64,000 nucleotides of DNA, from the NCBI GenBank assembly GCA_025452255.1, contig CP104974.1, positions 1,489,001 to 1,553,000 of the forward strand, read 5' to 3'. The notes under the pieces were generated by a model. It did not search any database. It saw only the letters and a list, made by a program, of their open reading frames with translations, and was not told the DNA's origin. Shown one piece after another: positions 48,317-59,620 of this stretch. Each line of letters starts with the position of its first letter. The stretch's first letter is position 1. A program made the translations under genes and the position numbers. The DNA comes from Devosia sp. A8/3-2 (GTDB lineage Bacteria; Pseudomonadota; Alphaproteobacteria; Rhizobiales; Devosiaceae).

Positions 48317-49990
48317 CTACATATTCCTGTACATCGGCCCCTCGCCGCCCTGCGGGGCACCCGAGTGATGTTCTGGTTGGGGTCTTTGATGTCGCAGGTT
48401 TTGCAGTGGACGCAATTGGCGGCGTTGATCTGGAAGCGGGGGCCGGTGGGGTCCTCGATCCATTCGTAGACGCCGGCAGGGCAGTAGCGGGCCGAGGGGC
48501 CGGCATAAATATCGTGTTCGGATGATTTTTGCAGCGCAGGATCGGCGACCAGCAGATGGTTGGGCTGGTCTTCGCTGTGATTGGTATTGGAAACAAAGAC
48601 CGAGGCCGGAGCGATCAAAGGTTAGCACGCCATCGGGCTTGGGATAGGCGATGGGCTGGTGGGCGCTGGCGGGATCGAGCGTGGTGGAATCGGGCTTGCC
48701 ATGGGCGAGCGTGCCGAAGGGGGACCAGCCGTTGAACAGGGTGGTTAGCCACATATCGATACCGGCCAGCGCAATGCCAAAGATGGTGCCGAAGCGGGAC
48801 CAGAGGGGTTTGACGTTGCGGACGAGGTTGAGGTCGCGGCCAATGGGGCCGCTGCGCCAGTTGGCTTCGTATTCGGTCAGTTCATCGCCGGAGCGGCCGG
48901 CGGCCAGCGCGGCGAGGGCCACGTCGGCGGCTTCGATGCCTGAGAGCACGGCATTATGGCTGCCCTTGATGCGCGGCAGATTGGTGAAGCCGGCGGCGCA
49001 GCCGAGCAGCGCTCCGCCGGGGAAAGTCAGCTTGGGGACCGATTGATAGCCGCCCTCGGTGATGGCGCGGGCGCCATAGCTGAGGCAGGCGCCGCCGGCG
49101 AAGGTTTTGGCGATGGCCGGATGGGTTTTGAAGCGCTGGAATTCTTCGTAGGGCGAGAGATAGGGATTGGCGTAATTGAGGTGGACGACGAGGCCCACGG
49201 CGACCTTGTTGTCCTCCGGGTGATAGAGGAAGCTGCCGCCGCCGGTGCTGTTATCGAGGGGCCAGCCGAAGCTGTGCTGGACGAGGCCCTTTTGATGGTT
49301 TTCCGGCGCGACTTCCCAGATTTCCTTGAGGCCGAGGCCGAATTTTGGGGGCTCATGGCCCTGATCGAGCCCAAAGCGGGCGATGGCCAGTTTGCTCAAT
49401 GAGCCGCGGGCGCCTTCGGCCAGCAGCACATATTTGCCGAGCAGGGCCATGCCGCGCGCGAAATTGGGGCCGGGCGTGCCGTCACGTTCGAGGCCTATAT
49501 CGCCGGTGGCGACGCCGATGACGGCGCCCCGGTCATAGAGCAATTCGGTGGCGGCGAACCCGGGATAGATTTCGACGCCCAGCGCCATGGCCTTGTCGGC
49601 CAGCCAGCGGCAGACTTCGCCCAGCGAGACGATGAAATTGCCGTGGTTGTGCATCAGGGGCGGCATCAGCCGCATCAGCCGAGCAGGAATGGCGATGGCG
49701 CTTTGCTTGCCAAGGAACAGGAAGCGGTCCTCGGTAACGGGCGTGCGGAAGGGGTGATCGGGCTCGTCGCGCCAGCCCGGCAGCAGAGCACCTACCCCGA
49801 TAGGATCGACCACCGCGCCCGAGATGATATGCGCACCGACCTCCGCGCCTTTTTCGAGCACGACGACAGCAAGATCGGGATTGTTCTGCTTGAGACGGAT
49901 GGCAGCGGCAAGGCCGGCCGGACCAGCCCCGACGATGACGACGTCGAAGGCCATGCTTTCGCGCTCACCCAGACCGTCCGTGTCAGTCAT
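48317..49990 (-). CDS. Electron-transfer flavoprotein-ubiquinone oxidoreductase (two frameshifts near the C-terminus)
   Basis: This protein of about 557 residues passes electrons from ETF to ubiquinone at the inner membrane. The FAD motif is FDVVIVGAGPAGLAAAIRLK, followed by AHIISGAVVDPIGVGALLPG, FGLGLKEIWEVAPENHQKG, GGYQSVPKLTFPGGALLGCA, and a 4Fe-4S domain at the end (YCPAGVYEWIED, then INAANCVHCKTCDIKDPNQN). Frames change near 48615 and near 48345. It serves acyl-CoA and branched-chain amino-acid oxidation, matching the neighbouring propionyl-CoA pathway. It is divergent from the LacI gene. Confidence 0.94.
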   Translation of the reverse strand: MTDTDGLGERESMAFDVVIVGAGPAGLAAAIRLKQNNPDLAVVVLEKGAEVGAHIISGAVVDPIGVGALLPGWRDEPDHPFRTPVTEDRFLFLGKQSAIAIPARLMRLMPPLMHNHGNFIVSLGEVCRWLADKAMALGVEIYPGFAATELLYDRGAVIGVATGDIGLERDGTPGPNFARGMALLGKYVLLAEGARGSLSKLAIARFGLDQGHEPPKFGLGLKEIWEVAPENHQKGLVQHSFGWPLDNSTGGGSFLYHPEDNKVAVGLVVHLNYANPYLSPYEEFQRFKTHPAIAKTFAGGACLSYGARAITEGGYQSVPKLTFPGGALLGCAAGFTNLPRIKGSHNAVLSGIEAADVALAALAAGRSGDELTEYEANWRSGPIGRDLNLVRNVKPLWSRFGTIFGIALAGIDMWLTTLFNGWSPFGTLAHGKPDSTTLDPASAHQPIAYPKPDGVLTFDRSGLGLCFQYQSQRRPAQPSAGRRSCAAKIIRTRYLCRPLGPLLPCRRLRMDRGPHRPPLPDQRRQLRPLQNLRHQRPQPEHHSGAPQGGEGPMYRNM

Positions 49991-50135
49991 CCCCAACCTG
50001 TTCCTACACCGTTCTCAACTGTTGCCCGATTAGCATCAATGAGAACAATAGGCCCGCATTTTCTGCTCCGGGGGCCGAGTAGTGCTCCGACAATGGGTAC
50101 AAGTTGCGGCGAGGGCTTGCATTGCTCAAAAAACG

Positions 50136-50150
50136 CAAATATTGCGTAGA
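50136..50150. promoter_or_regulatory. Palindromic operator ahead of the LacI gene (ACGCAAATATTGCGT)
   Basis: A perfect palindrome of 6-base arms with a 3-base centre, 30 bases before the LacI-type regulator start, in the gap shared with the ETF oxidoreductase gene. Related sequences occur at 51277 and 53266, so autoregulation is likely. Confidence 0.65.
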
Positions 50151-50179
50151 TAGGCAATCCTGCTCATCGGAATCGTGAA

Positions 50180-51182
50180 GTGGCCCTGCAGCGGCGCGCA
50201 AACCAGTCAGACATAGCCGAGCGCCTCGGTGTTTCAGTGAGCACAGTGTCGCGCGCTGGCCAATGAAATCGGCATCAGCGATGCGGTGCGGCGCGATGTG
50301 CAGCGCATGGCGCGCTCGATCGGCTATAAAAGCAAGCACAGCACGGGCCGGGCCGCAGGCGACAAGCGCGCCGTGGCGCTGGTACCATTGGGCAGCGCGA
50401 CGAGCGGACTCTCGGGCTTTTATTTCGGTATTCTGGAAGGCATGCGCGCGCAGGCCGCCGAAATGGGCATGGTGCTCGATGTGCGGCTGGTCAATGAATC
50501 GGTGGTGACGCTCGATCTGATCAAGAAGCAGATGGCCCAGACCGATGCGGAAGGCGTGCTGCTGGCGGGGATCGATGCCCGGGACGAGCTGGTGCACTGG
50601 GCGAACGAGACCGATAGTTCGGTCGTGCTGGTCAATGGCGCAGACCCCAAAATGCAGGTCAGCAGGGCGGCCCCGGCCAATTTTTACGGCGCCTTCATGG
50701 CGACGCAGCGGCTGATCGATGCGGGGCATAAGCGCATCCTGCATTATGGGCAAAAAAGCCGCGCAACCCTGCTGCAGCGGCAGCGCGGCTTCCGGGCGGC
50801 GATCGCGGCAAATCCCGGCGTTACCGGCAAGGTCGTCTATGGCGCCGACTGTCCGACCGCGCAACTCTTGGCTGACGTGCTCGCTGGCGTACATGAGGTG
50901 ACGGCGCTGTTCAGCTGGAACGATATCGCCGCCGTCGAAATGCTCGAAGGGCTCTATGCCGCCGATAGCCCGCTGGTCGAAGGTTTTTCGATCATTGGCT
51001 TTGACGATCTGCCGATTGCCGGCATGGCGACGCCGCGGCTGAGCACGATCCGGGTGGATCGCGAGGCGATCGGCCGCTCGGCCGTGCGGCTTTTGGTGCA
51101 GCATATGGATGGCGAGCGGGCCGTGCAGCAGGTGGAAACCGGCCTCAGCATGGTGGCCGGCGAGACCGTGTTCTCGATCTAA
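50180..51182 (+). CDS. LacI-family transcriptional regulator (one frameshift)
   Basis: The helix-turn-helix is NQSDIAERLGVSVSTVSRAL with the usual hinge ANEIGISDAVRRDVQ; the frame changes inside it near 50255. The periplasmic-binding-like effector domain follows (RAVALVPLGSATSGLSGFYF, LLAGIDARDELVHWANE, TALFSWNDIAAVEMLEGLYA, SIIGFDDLPIAGMATPRLST), and the length is about 334 residues. GTG 50180 is the chosen start. It is the first gene of the polysaccharide block, and palindromes upstream of it, of the lyase and of the binding protein suggest it represses all three until an oligosaccharide binds. Confidence 0.92.
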
Positions 51183-51276
51183 ACCAGCGTTCTTTCATCA
51201 TCATTCTAGCTATGGGCCGCACGGGTTTTCCACACCCGCGCTGACCCATCCCTTTGGTGTCTCGACGAAAAATGAA

Positions 51277-51307
51277 CAAATTTGCGCTATTTGCGCTATT
51301 TGCGCAA
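51277..51307 (+). promoter_or_regulatory. Clustered operator-like repeats ahead of the lyase gene
   Basis: CAAATTTGCG is followed by three tandem 9-base units, TTTGCGCTA twice and then TTTGCGCAA. The core matches the palindrome at 53266 and the half-sites of 50136, so it is a likely binding region of the neighbouring LacI protein. Tandem rather than inverted arrangement is unusual for that family. Confidence 0.55.
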
Positions 51308-51400
51308 AGTGCTTGATTTTGCAAATCTTGTGAAATAGCGTGGCCCTCGTTGAACTGGACGGCAAAAAGACCGCCTTGAGCGACGGATGTCCGGTTGAGT

Positions 51401-53240
51401 ATGCAGGAGGGCGGCTTGGATTTGCGGCGCTGGAACGTCAAACATGTTCGCATGACGCTCGAGGGCGCGCCGGCTTTCACCCCGTTTGCGCGCAATAATG
51501 CCGAGGGCCCGGCTGCCATCCGGGCGCAGGTTGGGCAGCAGGCAATTGACAGTCTGCTCGAACGCGCCCGTGCCGATATCGGCGCTCCCATTCCTGCGCT
51601 ACCGGCCGAACTCTATCTCGAATATCAGCGGACCGGGCGGCGCGAGGGCTATGAGGATGCCCAGCGGGAACGGCGCAATATGCTGTACCGGCTGACGCTG
51701 GCCGAATGGCTGGAGCAGGATGGGGAATTCGTGCCAGCGGCCGAGAACCTGCTCTGGGCGCGGCTCGAAGAAACCAATTGGGCACGGCCGGCCCATGCAA
51801 GAACGCTGGATTTTCCTGACCGCCCCACGGTTGATCTGGCGGCGACCATGACCGGGCTCGACTCGGCTGAGGCCGATTATCTACTGGGTGACAAGCTCTC
51901 GCCCGAATTGCGCGCCCGCATTCGCAGCGAGACCAATCGGCGCACGATTGCCTCGTTCCTTGAGCGCAATGATCATTGGTGGCTGCATACGACGCCGGCC
52001 AAGCAGGTCAACAATTGGACCGCTGTGTGCGTGGCCGGTGTGGTTGGGGCGGCCTGTTATTTCGAGAGTGATCTGGACCGGTTGGCCGAGATCATCACGC
52101 GCGGGCTGCATAGCCCGGCCGATTATCTGGAGACTTTTGACAGTCAGGGCGGCTCGTCCGAGGGGCCCGATTACTGGTCCTATGGCTTTGGCAATTATGT
52201 GGTGCTGGCGCATTTGCTGGCCCAGCGCACGGGCGGGCAGATCGATCTGCTGGACCTGCCCATTGTGCGCGAGATCGCCCAATTCCCGGTGCGCACGGTG
52301 TTGACGCAGGGCATATGGGCGAGCTTTTCGGATTCCGACAGCAATCCCAGTTTCCATCTCGGCCTGCTGTCCTATCTCGCCAAAAATCTCGACCTGCCGG
52401 CCCTGACCGAATTGGGCACGCGCAATGATTTTGGCGTGGAGATGTTCAACCAGTTCGTCTGGCCACTGCGCCAATATGCACGGCCGTTGCCGGACAAGGC
52501 GATTGCCTTTGGCGGAACTCCTCATGACTGGTTCGCCGATATGGGCTGGATGATTTCCCGGCTCGATCCGGCTGATCCCAAATCGCTGCGGCTCGCCATC
52601 AAGGGCGGGCACAATGACGAGATGCACAACCAGAACGATGTCGGTTCGCTGATCGTCGTGCAGGGCGGCAAGGTGGTGCTGACCGACCCGGGGCGGGGGC
52701 GCTATTCCAAGGCCTATTTCGGGCCTGAGCGCTACGCCAATATCATGACTTCTTCAGCGCGGCCATTCGGTGCCCGTGGTCAATGGGTTCGAGCAGGCCG
52801 AAGGCGCCGAGCGTGCCGCCAAGGTGCTGGTGCATAGCACGGGCGCCGATCGGGACGAATTGGCGCTGGACATGGCCGCGGCCTATCCCGTCGAGGCGGG
52901 GCTGAACCAATTGCAGCGCAGCGTTGCGTTTGATCGGCATGCGCCCGGAGGCCGGATCGCGCTCAGCGACAGTTTCATTTTGGGCGGGGATGGCGGCGCC
53001 TTCCAATCGGTGCTGGTGACCCCGCTTGCGGTTGATATCGGCGCCGGTGAAGTGCGGATCGGCGGCCCCGATGGCGGGGTGAAGGTCAGGTTCGACGCCA
53101 GCCGAGTCGAGGTCAGCACCGAGCATCATGCCGGCGTCGAAAAACAATATGCGCCATCGGTCGATCTGACCCGGGTGCTGTTCGCTGCCCGCGGAAGGGC
53201 CGGACAGGGAGAAATTGCGCTCGATATCACGCCGATCTGA
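51401..53240 (+). CDS. Heparinase II/III-family polysaccharide lyase (one frameshift)
   Basis: This protein of about 612 residues has an alpha/alpha-toroid N-terminal half (SFLERNDHWWLHTTPAKQVN, GGSSEGPDYWSYGFGNYVV) and a beta-sandwich C-terminal half (LAIKGGHNDEMHNQNDVGSL and VVLTDPGRGRYSKAYFGPE), the latter with the conserved His-Asn region of heparinase II/III and alginate-lyase-like enzymes. No signal peptide is apparent, suggesting action on imported oligosaccharides. The frame changes near 52755. The start is uncertain: ATG 51401, with TTG 51395 also in frame. Such lyases cut uronic-acid polymers; the substrate is not determined. Confidence 0.82.
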
Positions 53241-53265
53241 GGCGTCTGTCGAGGCATTGAGGTGC

Positions 53266-53285
53266 AGGATGCAAATTTGCGTCCT
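53266..53285. promoter_or_regulatory. Near-perfect palindrome ahead of the binding-protein gene
   Basis: AGGATGCAAATTTGCGTCCT is a 20-base palindrome with a single mismatched pair. It lies between the lyase stop and the transporter operon start and shares CAAATTTGCG with the site ahead of the lyase gene. Confidence 0.65.
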
Positions 53286-53361
53286 GTGGGGCGGCAACTG
53301 ATCGCCGCCTATTCGTGGAGGAATGACCCGGCGCACAAGCTCCGGGCAAGGGAGGACCACA

Positions 53362-55298
53362 ATGAAACAAGACGTCTCGGTTCGTCGAAGCTTTGAGCGG
53401 CCCGGTCGCGGACTGGCAGGGGCCGTTGCCCCGGCAGCCCTGCTGGCCGCAGCCGCCCCGGCGCTGGCCCAACAACAGTCGCCAATGTTGGATGCACAAG
53501 TAGAAAGCGGCGAATTGCCGCCGGTGGCCGAGCGCCTGCCGAGCAATCCGCTGGTGGTGGAGCCGGTGGAAAGCGTTGGTACCTATGGCGGCACTGGCGT
53601 TCCGCGCTGCGCGGGGGCTCGATAATGCTCGGATCGCCCGCACCGTGGCCTATGACGGGCTGGTGCGTTACGACCACGAATGGAAACAGATCATCCCAAA
53701 CCCGGCGGAAAGCTGGGAAGTCAGCGAGGACGCGAAGACCTATACGTTCAAGCTGCGCGAAGGGCTCAAGTGGAATAACGGCAAGCCGTTCACCACCGCC
53801 GATATCGAATTTGCCGTGCAACTGCACAAGGAGCCGACCTATGTGGGACCCGGTGGCTTCCTGCGCAATCCCGACAATCCGGTCGAACTTGAAGTAGTGG
53901 ACGAGACGACGTTCAAATTCGTCTTTGAAAAGCCCACTGGCGTGCTGATGGACGAGTTGGCCAGCGTCAACGGGCTGACCATCGTGTCGCTGAGCAAGGA
54001 TTATTGCGGGCAGTTCTATCCGCCGATCAATCCGAATGCCGCCGAGGAAGCCAAGGCCGCTGGGTTCGACACACGGGAAGCCATGATGCTCAACCGCTGC
54101 GCGTGGGCCACGGAAACCATCCGCTGGGCCAACCCGGATCTGCCGTTCATGAACGCCCGGATGGTGAAGGAGCCGCTGACTGGCAGCGCCACGCGCGTTA
54201 CCTTCGAGCGCAATCCCTATTACTGGAAGGTCGATACCGAGGGGAACCAGTTGCCCTATATCGACAATCTCGAAATGCGTGTGTCGGATTCGGTGGAAGA
54301 ACTGACGCTGCTGGCGCTTAACGGGCAGATCGATTTCCAGGACCGGCATATCGCCACCGTCGCTAATCAGCCGCTGTTCTTCGATGGGCAAGAAGCGGGC
54401 GACTACCGCATGGGCCAGAAATCCAGTCTATCTCCAATACGATGGTCATCCAGTTCAACCTCAATCATATCGATGCCAAGCGTCGCGAACTGTTCCAAAA
54501 TAAGGATTTCCGCATCGGCATTTCGCATGCCATCGACCGGGCCGAAATCATCGATGTGGTGTTCACCGGGCAGGGCGAGCCCTTCCAGGTCGCGCCGCGG
54601 CCAGAGTCACCGTTCTACAACGAGACCTATGCCAAACAGTACACTGAATTCGATCCGGCACTGGCGGCGCAGCACCTCGAAGCGGCCGGCCCGGTCAAGG
54701 GTGGCGACGGCATGTACGCGTTCGCCGACGGCTCACCATTGGTGATCACTATCGACACCATTGCCTCGCTTCGTCCCGAATGGCCGGACATGCTGGAACT
54801 GATCCAGCTGCAGCTCGAAGCCGCCGGCATCAAGCTCGAAATCAACAATATCGACCGCACGCTCTATTACGACAAGCGGCCGATCGGTGACTATGACGCC
54901 CGTGTCTGGAGCGGTGACGGCGGTCTCGATGTGGTGCAAGAGCCGCGCTATTACATGGCCAATAGCCCGGAATCGGTGTGGGCGTTCCGCTGGCAGGCTC
55001 GGTTTAACGGTACGACGCCGGACATCGCCGAAGAGCCGGCCCCCGGGCCAAGCAGCAGATGGACCTTTACAACCAGCTGCGTGGTGAAGGCGATCCGGAC
55101 AAGCGCACTGAGCTGATGAAGCAGATCCTGACCATCGGACAGGAAAACTTCCCGGTGATCGGCGTCAGCCTGCCCGGCGATACTTACTACATCGCCAAGA
55201 ACAATATGCGGAACATTCCGCAGACCATGTTCGCGGCTTACCTGTTCCCGACACCGGCGCCCTATGATCCGTTCCAGTGGTACTTCGCCGCGGAATAA
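53362..55298 (+). CDS. ABC transporter substrate-binding protein, peptide/oligosaccharide type (three frameshifts)
   Basis: This family 5 solute-binding protein has about 645 residues, with a signal peptide (AGAVAPAALLAAAAPALAQ) after an RR pair, then LPPVAERLPSNPLVVEPVES, ARTVAYDGLVRYDHEWKQII, NGKPFTTADIEFAVQLHKEP, FQNKDFRIGISHAIDRAEII and the end NIPQTMFAAYLFPTP. Frames change near 53590, 54420 and 55045. ATG 53362 follows GGGAGGACC. This subfamily often sits with lyases and uronate genes, so an unsaturated oligosaccharide is a plausible ligand. It is the first gene of a five-gene transporter block. Confidence 0.92.
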
Positions 55299-55440
55299 GA
55301 GGTTCCTCCCCGACCCTCGCGGCTGGTGACGGCTGCGGGGGCTGGAATTCGGTGCGGCGACACGGAGCCGCCGCACCCACCGGACGGCACCTCCCAAGAG
55401 CGTGTGTCGACTGTGACTTCAGTTTTTAGGAGACGCCAAA

Positions 55441-56433
55441 ATGGTGCGTTTCGTGACGGGCCGGCTGATTGCGATGGTCTTGACCATGTGGGCGGTGAGC
55501 TTTGTGGCCTTTGCTATCATTCAGCTACCGCCGGGCGACTATCTGACCACCTATGTGGCCACGCTGAGCGCCAATGGCGACCGCGTCGATCCGGCGGCAA
55601 TTGAAGCGCTGCGCCGGCAATATGGCTTCGGCGAACCTTATCTCGTCCAATATTGGAAATGGATCACCGGCATCGTGTTGCGCGGGGATTTCGGACAAAG
55701 CTTTGAGTGGAAGGCGCCGGTGACCTCCCTGATCTGGGGGCGGTTGGGCAACTCCATCCTGCTCGAAGGCCCGGCCGTCATCGTGATGTGGCTGGTAGCT
55801 TTGCCCATCGGCATCTATGCGGCGGTGCGCAAATATTCGCTGGGGGATTATCTGGCGACCATTGGCGGGTTCATTGGCCCGGCCATTCCCAATTTCTTCT
55901 TCGCGCTGATCCTGATGTATCTCAGCTTTGTCTGGTTCGGTGAAACCATTGGCGGGCTGTTTTCGCCCGGCATGGAGAATGCCCGCTGGAGCTCGGAACG
56001 CATCTGGGACTTTTTAAGCCATGCCCAGGCGCCGATCCCGGTGCTGTCGACAGCGGGAACCGCGGAGCTAATCCGCATCCTGCGCGCCAATCTGCTCGAT
56101 GAACTCAAAAAGCCCTATGTGACCACGGCGCGGGCCAAGGGGCTCTCAGAAATGCGGGCAATTCTGAAATATCCCGTGCGGGTGGCGCTCAATCCGCTGG
56201 TCTCGACCATTGGCTGGTTGCTGCCGGCGCTGGTGTCGAGCTCGGTGATCGTTTCGGTGGTGCTGAACCTGCCCACGGCCGGACCGCTGTTGCTGCGCTC
56301 GCTGACCTCCCGGGACATGTACCTAGCCGGCGCAATCATCATGCTGCTGGGCGTGCTGACGGTGATCGGCACCCTGATTTCCGACCTGATCCCGGCTCGG
56401 ATCGACCCGCGCATTCGCTATGGGAGCAAATAG
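55441..56433 (+). CDS. ABC transporter permease, OppB/DppB family
   Basis: This intact permease of 330 residues begins with the OppB-type start FVTGRLIAMVLTMWAVSFVAFAIIQLPPGD, a periplasmic loop (EALRRQYGFGEPYLVQYWKW), then helices ending with the coupling EAA motif region VTTARAKGLSEMRAILKYPV and LLLRSLTSRDMYLAGAIIML. It pairs with the next permease; the stop TAG is followed at once by the next ATG at 56434. Confidence 0.94.
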   Translation: MVRFVTGRLIAMVLTMWAVSFVAFAIIQLPPGDYLTTYVATLSANGDRVDPAAIEALRRQYGFGEPYLVQYWKWITGIVLRGDFGQSFEWKAPVTSLIWGRLGNSILLEGPAVIVMWLVALPIGIYAAVRKYSLGDYLATIGGFIGPAIPNFFFALILMYLSFVWFGETIGGLFSPGMENARWSSERIWDFLSHAQAPIPVLSTAGTAELIRILRANLLDELKKPYVTTARAKGLSEMRAILKYPVRVALNPLVSTIGWLLPALVSSSVIVSVVLNLPTAGPLLLRSLTSRDMYLAGAIIMLLGVLTVIGTLISDLIPARIDPRIRYGSK

Positions 56434-57575
56434 ATGGCGGTGGATACCATGACCGATATTGCCGAACCCATCGTCATCAAGAAGGCCAAGCGCGAGAGCC
56501 AGTTCGCCCTGATGTGGCGCCGGTTCCGCCAGCACAAGCTGGCGCTGGTGAGCCTGTGGATCATCCCGGCTTTTTATCTGGTGGCGCTACTCGCCGAATT
56601 CCTCGCGCCGTTCTGATCCGGCCCAGTACAATCCGCGCTACACCTATGCGCCGCCGCAGGGCATCGAGTTTATCTCGACCAATGCGGATGGCTCGTGGAC
56701 GTTCGGGCCCTATGTCAACGGCTATAAAAGCGAGATAGACCCCAAAGCGATGCGCCGCACCTTCGTCATCGACGAAGAGACCAAAATACCCGTCGAGTTC
56801 TTCGTGCCGTCCAAGCCTTACATGCTGGCGGGGATTATTCCGATGTCGGTCAAGTTGTTCAGCGTTACCGAGCCGCGGGCGCCGCTTTATGTGCTGGGCG
56901 CCGACCGGCTGGGGCGGGACCTGTTGAGTCGGTTGATCCATGGCACGCGGATTTCGCTGTCCATCGGCCCTGGCTGGGGTGACGCTGAGCCTATTCTTCG
57001 GCATCATTATCGGCGGGTTCTCGGGCTATTATGGCGGTTGGTTTGATAGCGCGGTGATGCGGGTGATCGAGTTCATCCGCTCCATGCCGACCATTCCGCT
57101 CTGGCTGGGACTGGCGGCGGCCATGCCCAAGGACTGGTCGGCCTTGCAGACCTATTTCGCCATCACCCTGATCCTCTCGTTGATCGGCTGGACCGAGCTG
57201 GCGCGGGTGGTGCGCGGGCGGTTCCTCAGCCTGCGGACCGAGGATTTCGTGACGGCGGCGCAGCTTGATGGGGCCAGCGACTGGCGCATCATCACCCGGC
57301 ATATGGTGCCCAGTTTCATGAGCCATATCATTGCGGCGGCAACGCTGGCCGTGCCGGGAATGATCCTGGCGGAGACGGCGCTGAGCTTCCTCGGGCTTGG
57401 CCTGCAGGCGCCCATTGTGAGCTGGGGCACGCTGCTGCAGGACGCCCAGAATATCCGCACCCTTGCCAGTGCGCCTCGGCTGCTCGTGCCGGGGCTGTGC
57501 GTGGTGATTGTCATTCTTTCCCTCAATTTCTTCGGAGATGGATTGCGCGATGCTGCAGACCCCCATGGCCGATAA
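56434..57575 (+). CDS. ABC transporter permease, OppC/DppC family (two frameshifts)
   Basis: This is a protein of about 380 residues. The N-terminal charged segment (KRESQFALMWRRFRQHKLAL) leads into helix 1 (VSLWIIPAFYLVALLAEFLA), a large periplasmic insert (about residues 65-160), then GADRLGRDLLSRLIHGTRIS, helices and the coupling motif VTAAQLDGASDWRIITRHM, ending [14 protein letters not shown]. Frames change near 56615 and near 56975. Its stop lies inside the ATPase gene that follows, whose ATG is at 57550, so translation is overlapped. Confidence 0.92.
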
Positions 57576-58587
57576 GCCACTGCTGAAAATCGAGAATATG
57601 TCGATCAGCTTCTCCTCGCCCGACGAGCCCGATATCGAGGCCGTGCGGCAGGTGGACCTGACGCTGACGCCGGGCAAGACGCTGTGCCTCGTGGGTGAAA
57701 GCGGCTGCGGCAAATCGGTGACGGCGCGGGCGATTTTGCGGTTGCTCGACAAGAACGCCAAGATCGGTAGCGGCCGTATCCTGTTCGACGAGCCGGGTGG
57801 CGCCAATGTCGATCTGGCGGCGCTCAAGCCTGACAGCCCCGCCATGCGGGCGGTGCGCGGCAATCATATCTCGATGATCTTTCAGGAGCCGATGAGCTCG
57901 CTCTCGCCGGTGCATACGATTGGCGACCAGATCGACGAAATGATGGTGATCCATGAAGGGCTCAAGCCCAAGCAGGCGCGTGAGCGCACTGTGGCCCTGC
58001 TCGATCAGGTGGGGATTCCCGGTGCGCGGGAGCGGGCGGATGCCTATCCGTTCCAGCTGTCGGGCGGGCTGCGGCAGCGGGCGATGATTGCCATGGCTTT
58101 GGCTTGTACGCCCAACCTGTTGATTGCGGACGAGCCAACCACGGCGCTGGATGTGACGACGCAGGCGCAGATTTTGGACCTGCTGCGGCAATTGCAGGCC
58201 GATTACGGCATGGCGATGCTGTTCATTACCCACGATCTGGGGGTGGTGGCCGAGATCGCCGACGAAGTGGCGGTGATGTATCTGGGCGATGTGGTGGAGC
58301 AGGGCAGCGTCTATGACGTGTTCGCGGCTCCCCAGCACCCCTATACGCAGGCGCTGATGAGCTCCATTCCCAAAATGGCTCGGAAGGCCGACCGGGTGCG
58401 GCTCGCGCCGATCAAGGGCACCGTGCCTTCGCCCAAGGATCGGCCGCAAGGCTGTGCTTTTACCAGCCGCTGCCCCTATGCCTTCGAGCCCTGTTCCACC
58501 GTGACGCCGGTGCGGACCTCCGTTGGCGCCAACCATCATGCGCGCTGTCATCTGCTGACCCGGGCCAAGGCGGAGGTGCCGGCATGA
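57550..58587 (+). CDS. ABC transporter ATPase, OppD/DppD family
   Basis: This is an intact ATPase of about 345 residues. Walker A is GESGCGKS, the Q-loop is [20 protein letters not shown], the signature [15 protein letters not shown], Walker [13 protein letters not shown], and the C-terminal Cys cluster typical of OppD ([15 protein letters not shown] and HARCH) is present. ATG 57550 follows GGAGATGG and overlaps the permease end; ATG 57565 is possible. It stops over the start of the next ATPase (ATGA at 58584). Confidence 0.94.
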   Translation: MLQTPMADKPLLKIENMSISFSSPDEPDIEAVRQVDLTLTPGKTLCLVGESGCGKSVTARAILRLLDKNAKIGSGRILFDEPGGANVDLAALKPDSPAMRAVRGNHISMIFQEPMSSLSPVHTIGDQIDEMMVIHEGLKPKQARERTVALLDQVGIPGARERADAYPFQLSGGLRQRAMIAMALACTPNLLIADEPTTALDVTTQAQILDLLRQLQADYGMAMLFITHDLGVVAEIADEVAVMYLGDVVEQGSVYDVFAAPQHPYTQALMSSIPKMARKADRVRLAPIKGTVPSPKDRPQGCAFTSRCPYAFEPCSTVTPVRTSVGANHHARCHLLTRAKAEVPA

Positions 58588-59620
58588 GCACGCTGTTGAG
58601 TGTCGAGAACCTCTCCAAGCACTTCACGGTCAAATCGGGGCTGTTTGCGCCGATGCGGCAGCTGGATGCACTGACCGATATCAATCTGACCGTCGAGGCG
58701 GGGGAGACCCCGGCCATTGTGGGCGAGAGCGGGTGCGGCAAGACCACGCTGGGGCGCTGCATCATCAATGCGCAGCCCTCGAGCGCCGGGCGGGTGGTCT
58801 ATCACCCTAAGGCGGGCGGCGATGTGGAGCTGACGGCGCTGAACAAGCGGCAGATCAAGCCGTGGCGGCAGGATATCCGCATGATCTTTCAGGACCCGAT
58901 GAGCTCGCTCAACCCCAATATGCGGGTGTTCGATATCGTGGCCGAGCCGCTGCGCATCCATAAGGTGTGCAAGGGGCGCGAGCTGGAAGATCGGGTGGTG
59001 TCGACGCTGGCCAAGGTCGGTATTCCGGCCGATGCGGTGGGGCGTTATCCGCATGCGTTTTCGGGCGGGCAGCGGCAGCGCATCGGCATTGCCCGGGCGC
59101 TGGTGCTGGACCCCAAGCTGGTGATTGCCGATGAGGCCGTGTCGGCGCTGGACGTATCGATCCAGGCGCAGGTGCTGAACCTGCTGGAAGATTTGAAGGC
59201 CGAGTTCGGGCTGACCTATATTTTCATCAGCCATGATCTGGGGGTGGTCAACTATATCGCCGACCGGGTGGTGGTGATGTATCTGGGCCATGTGGTGGAA
59301 AATGCGCCCACCGAAATGCTGTTTGAGCGGCCGCGCCATCCCTATACCGAAGTGCTGCTCGAAGCGCTGCCGATTGCCGATCCGACGCGGCGCAAGGGGC
59401 GGAAAACCGAAGTGCGCGGGGAAATTCCCTATCTCGGCAATCGGCCCGTGGGGTGCCCGTTTCATACCCGCTGCAAATATGCGGAGGATCGCTGCCGCAC
59501 TGAAAAGCCGGCGCTGCGCAAGATCAATGGCTCAGCCCGGAAGCGGCCTGCCACTTTGCCGAAACATTGGATTTGAAGGGCGCTTATGAAGACGCGCCCG
59601 TGACCGAGACTTATGCATAA
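58584..59620 (+). CDS. ABC transporter ATPase, OppF/DppF family (one frameshift near the end)
   Basis: This second ATPase has about 345 residues. Walker A is GESGCGKT, the Q-loop MIFQDPMSSLNPNMRVFDIV, the signature FSGGQRQRIGIARALVLDPK, Walker B LVIADEAVSALD, and the C-terminal Cys region GCPFHTRCKYAEDRC. The frame changes near 59535; the corrected end runs ACHFAETLDLKGAYEDAP and TETYA to TAA at 59618. The next ATG follows directly at 59621, so the DUF2264 gene is in the same transcript. Confidence 0.93.

Noticed and set aside
50004..51104. Minus-strand frame of 366 codons
   Set aside because: Antisense of the LacI regulator; the plus strand has the helix-turn-helix and binding domain.
57523..59465. 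Two long minus-strand frames (342 and 305 codons)
   Set aside because: His/Arg-rich antisense of the two Opp ATPases, whose Walker motifs are on the plus strand.
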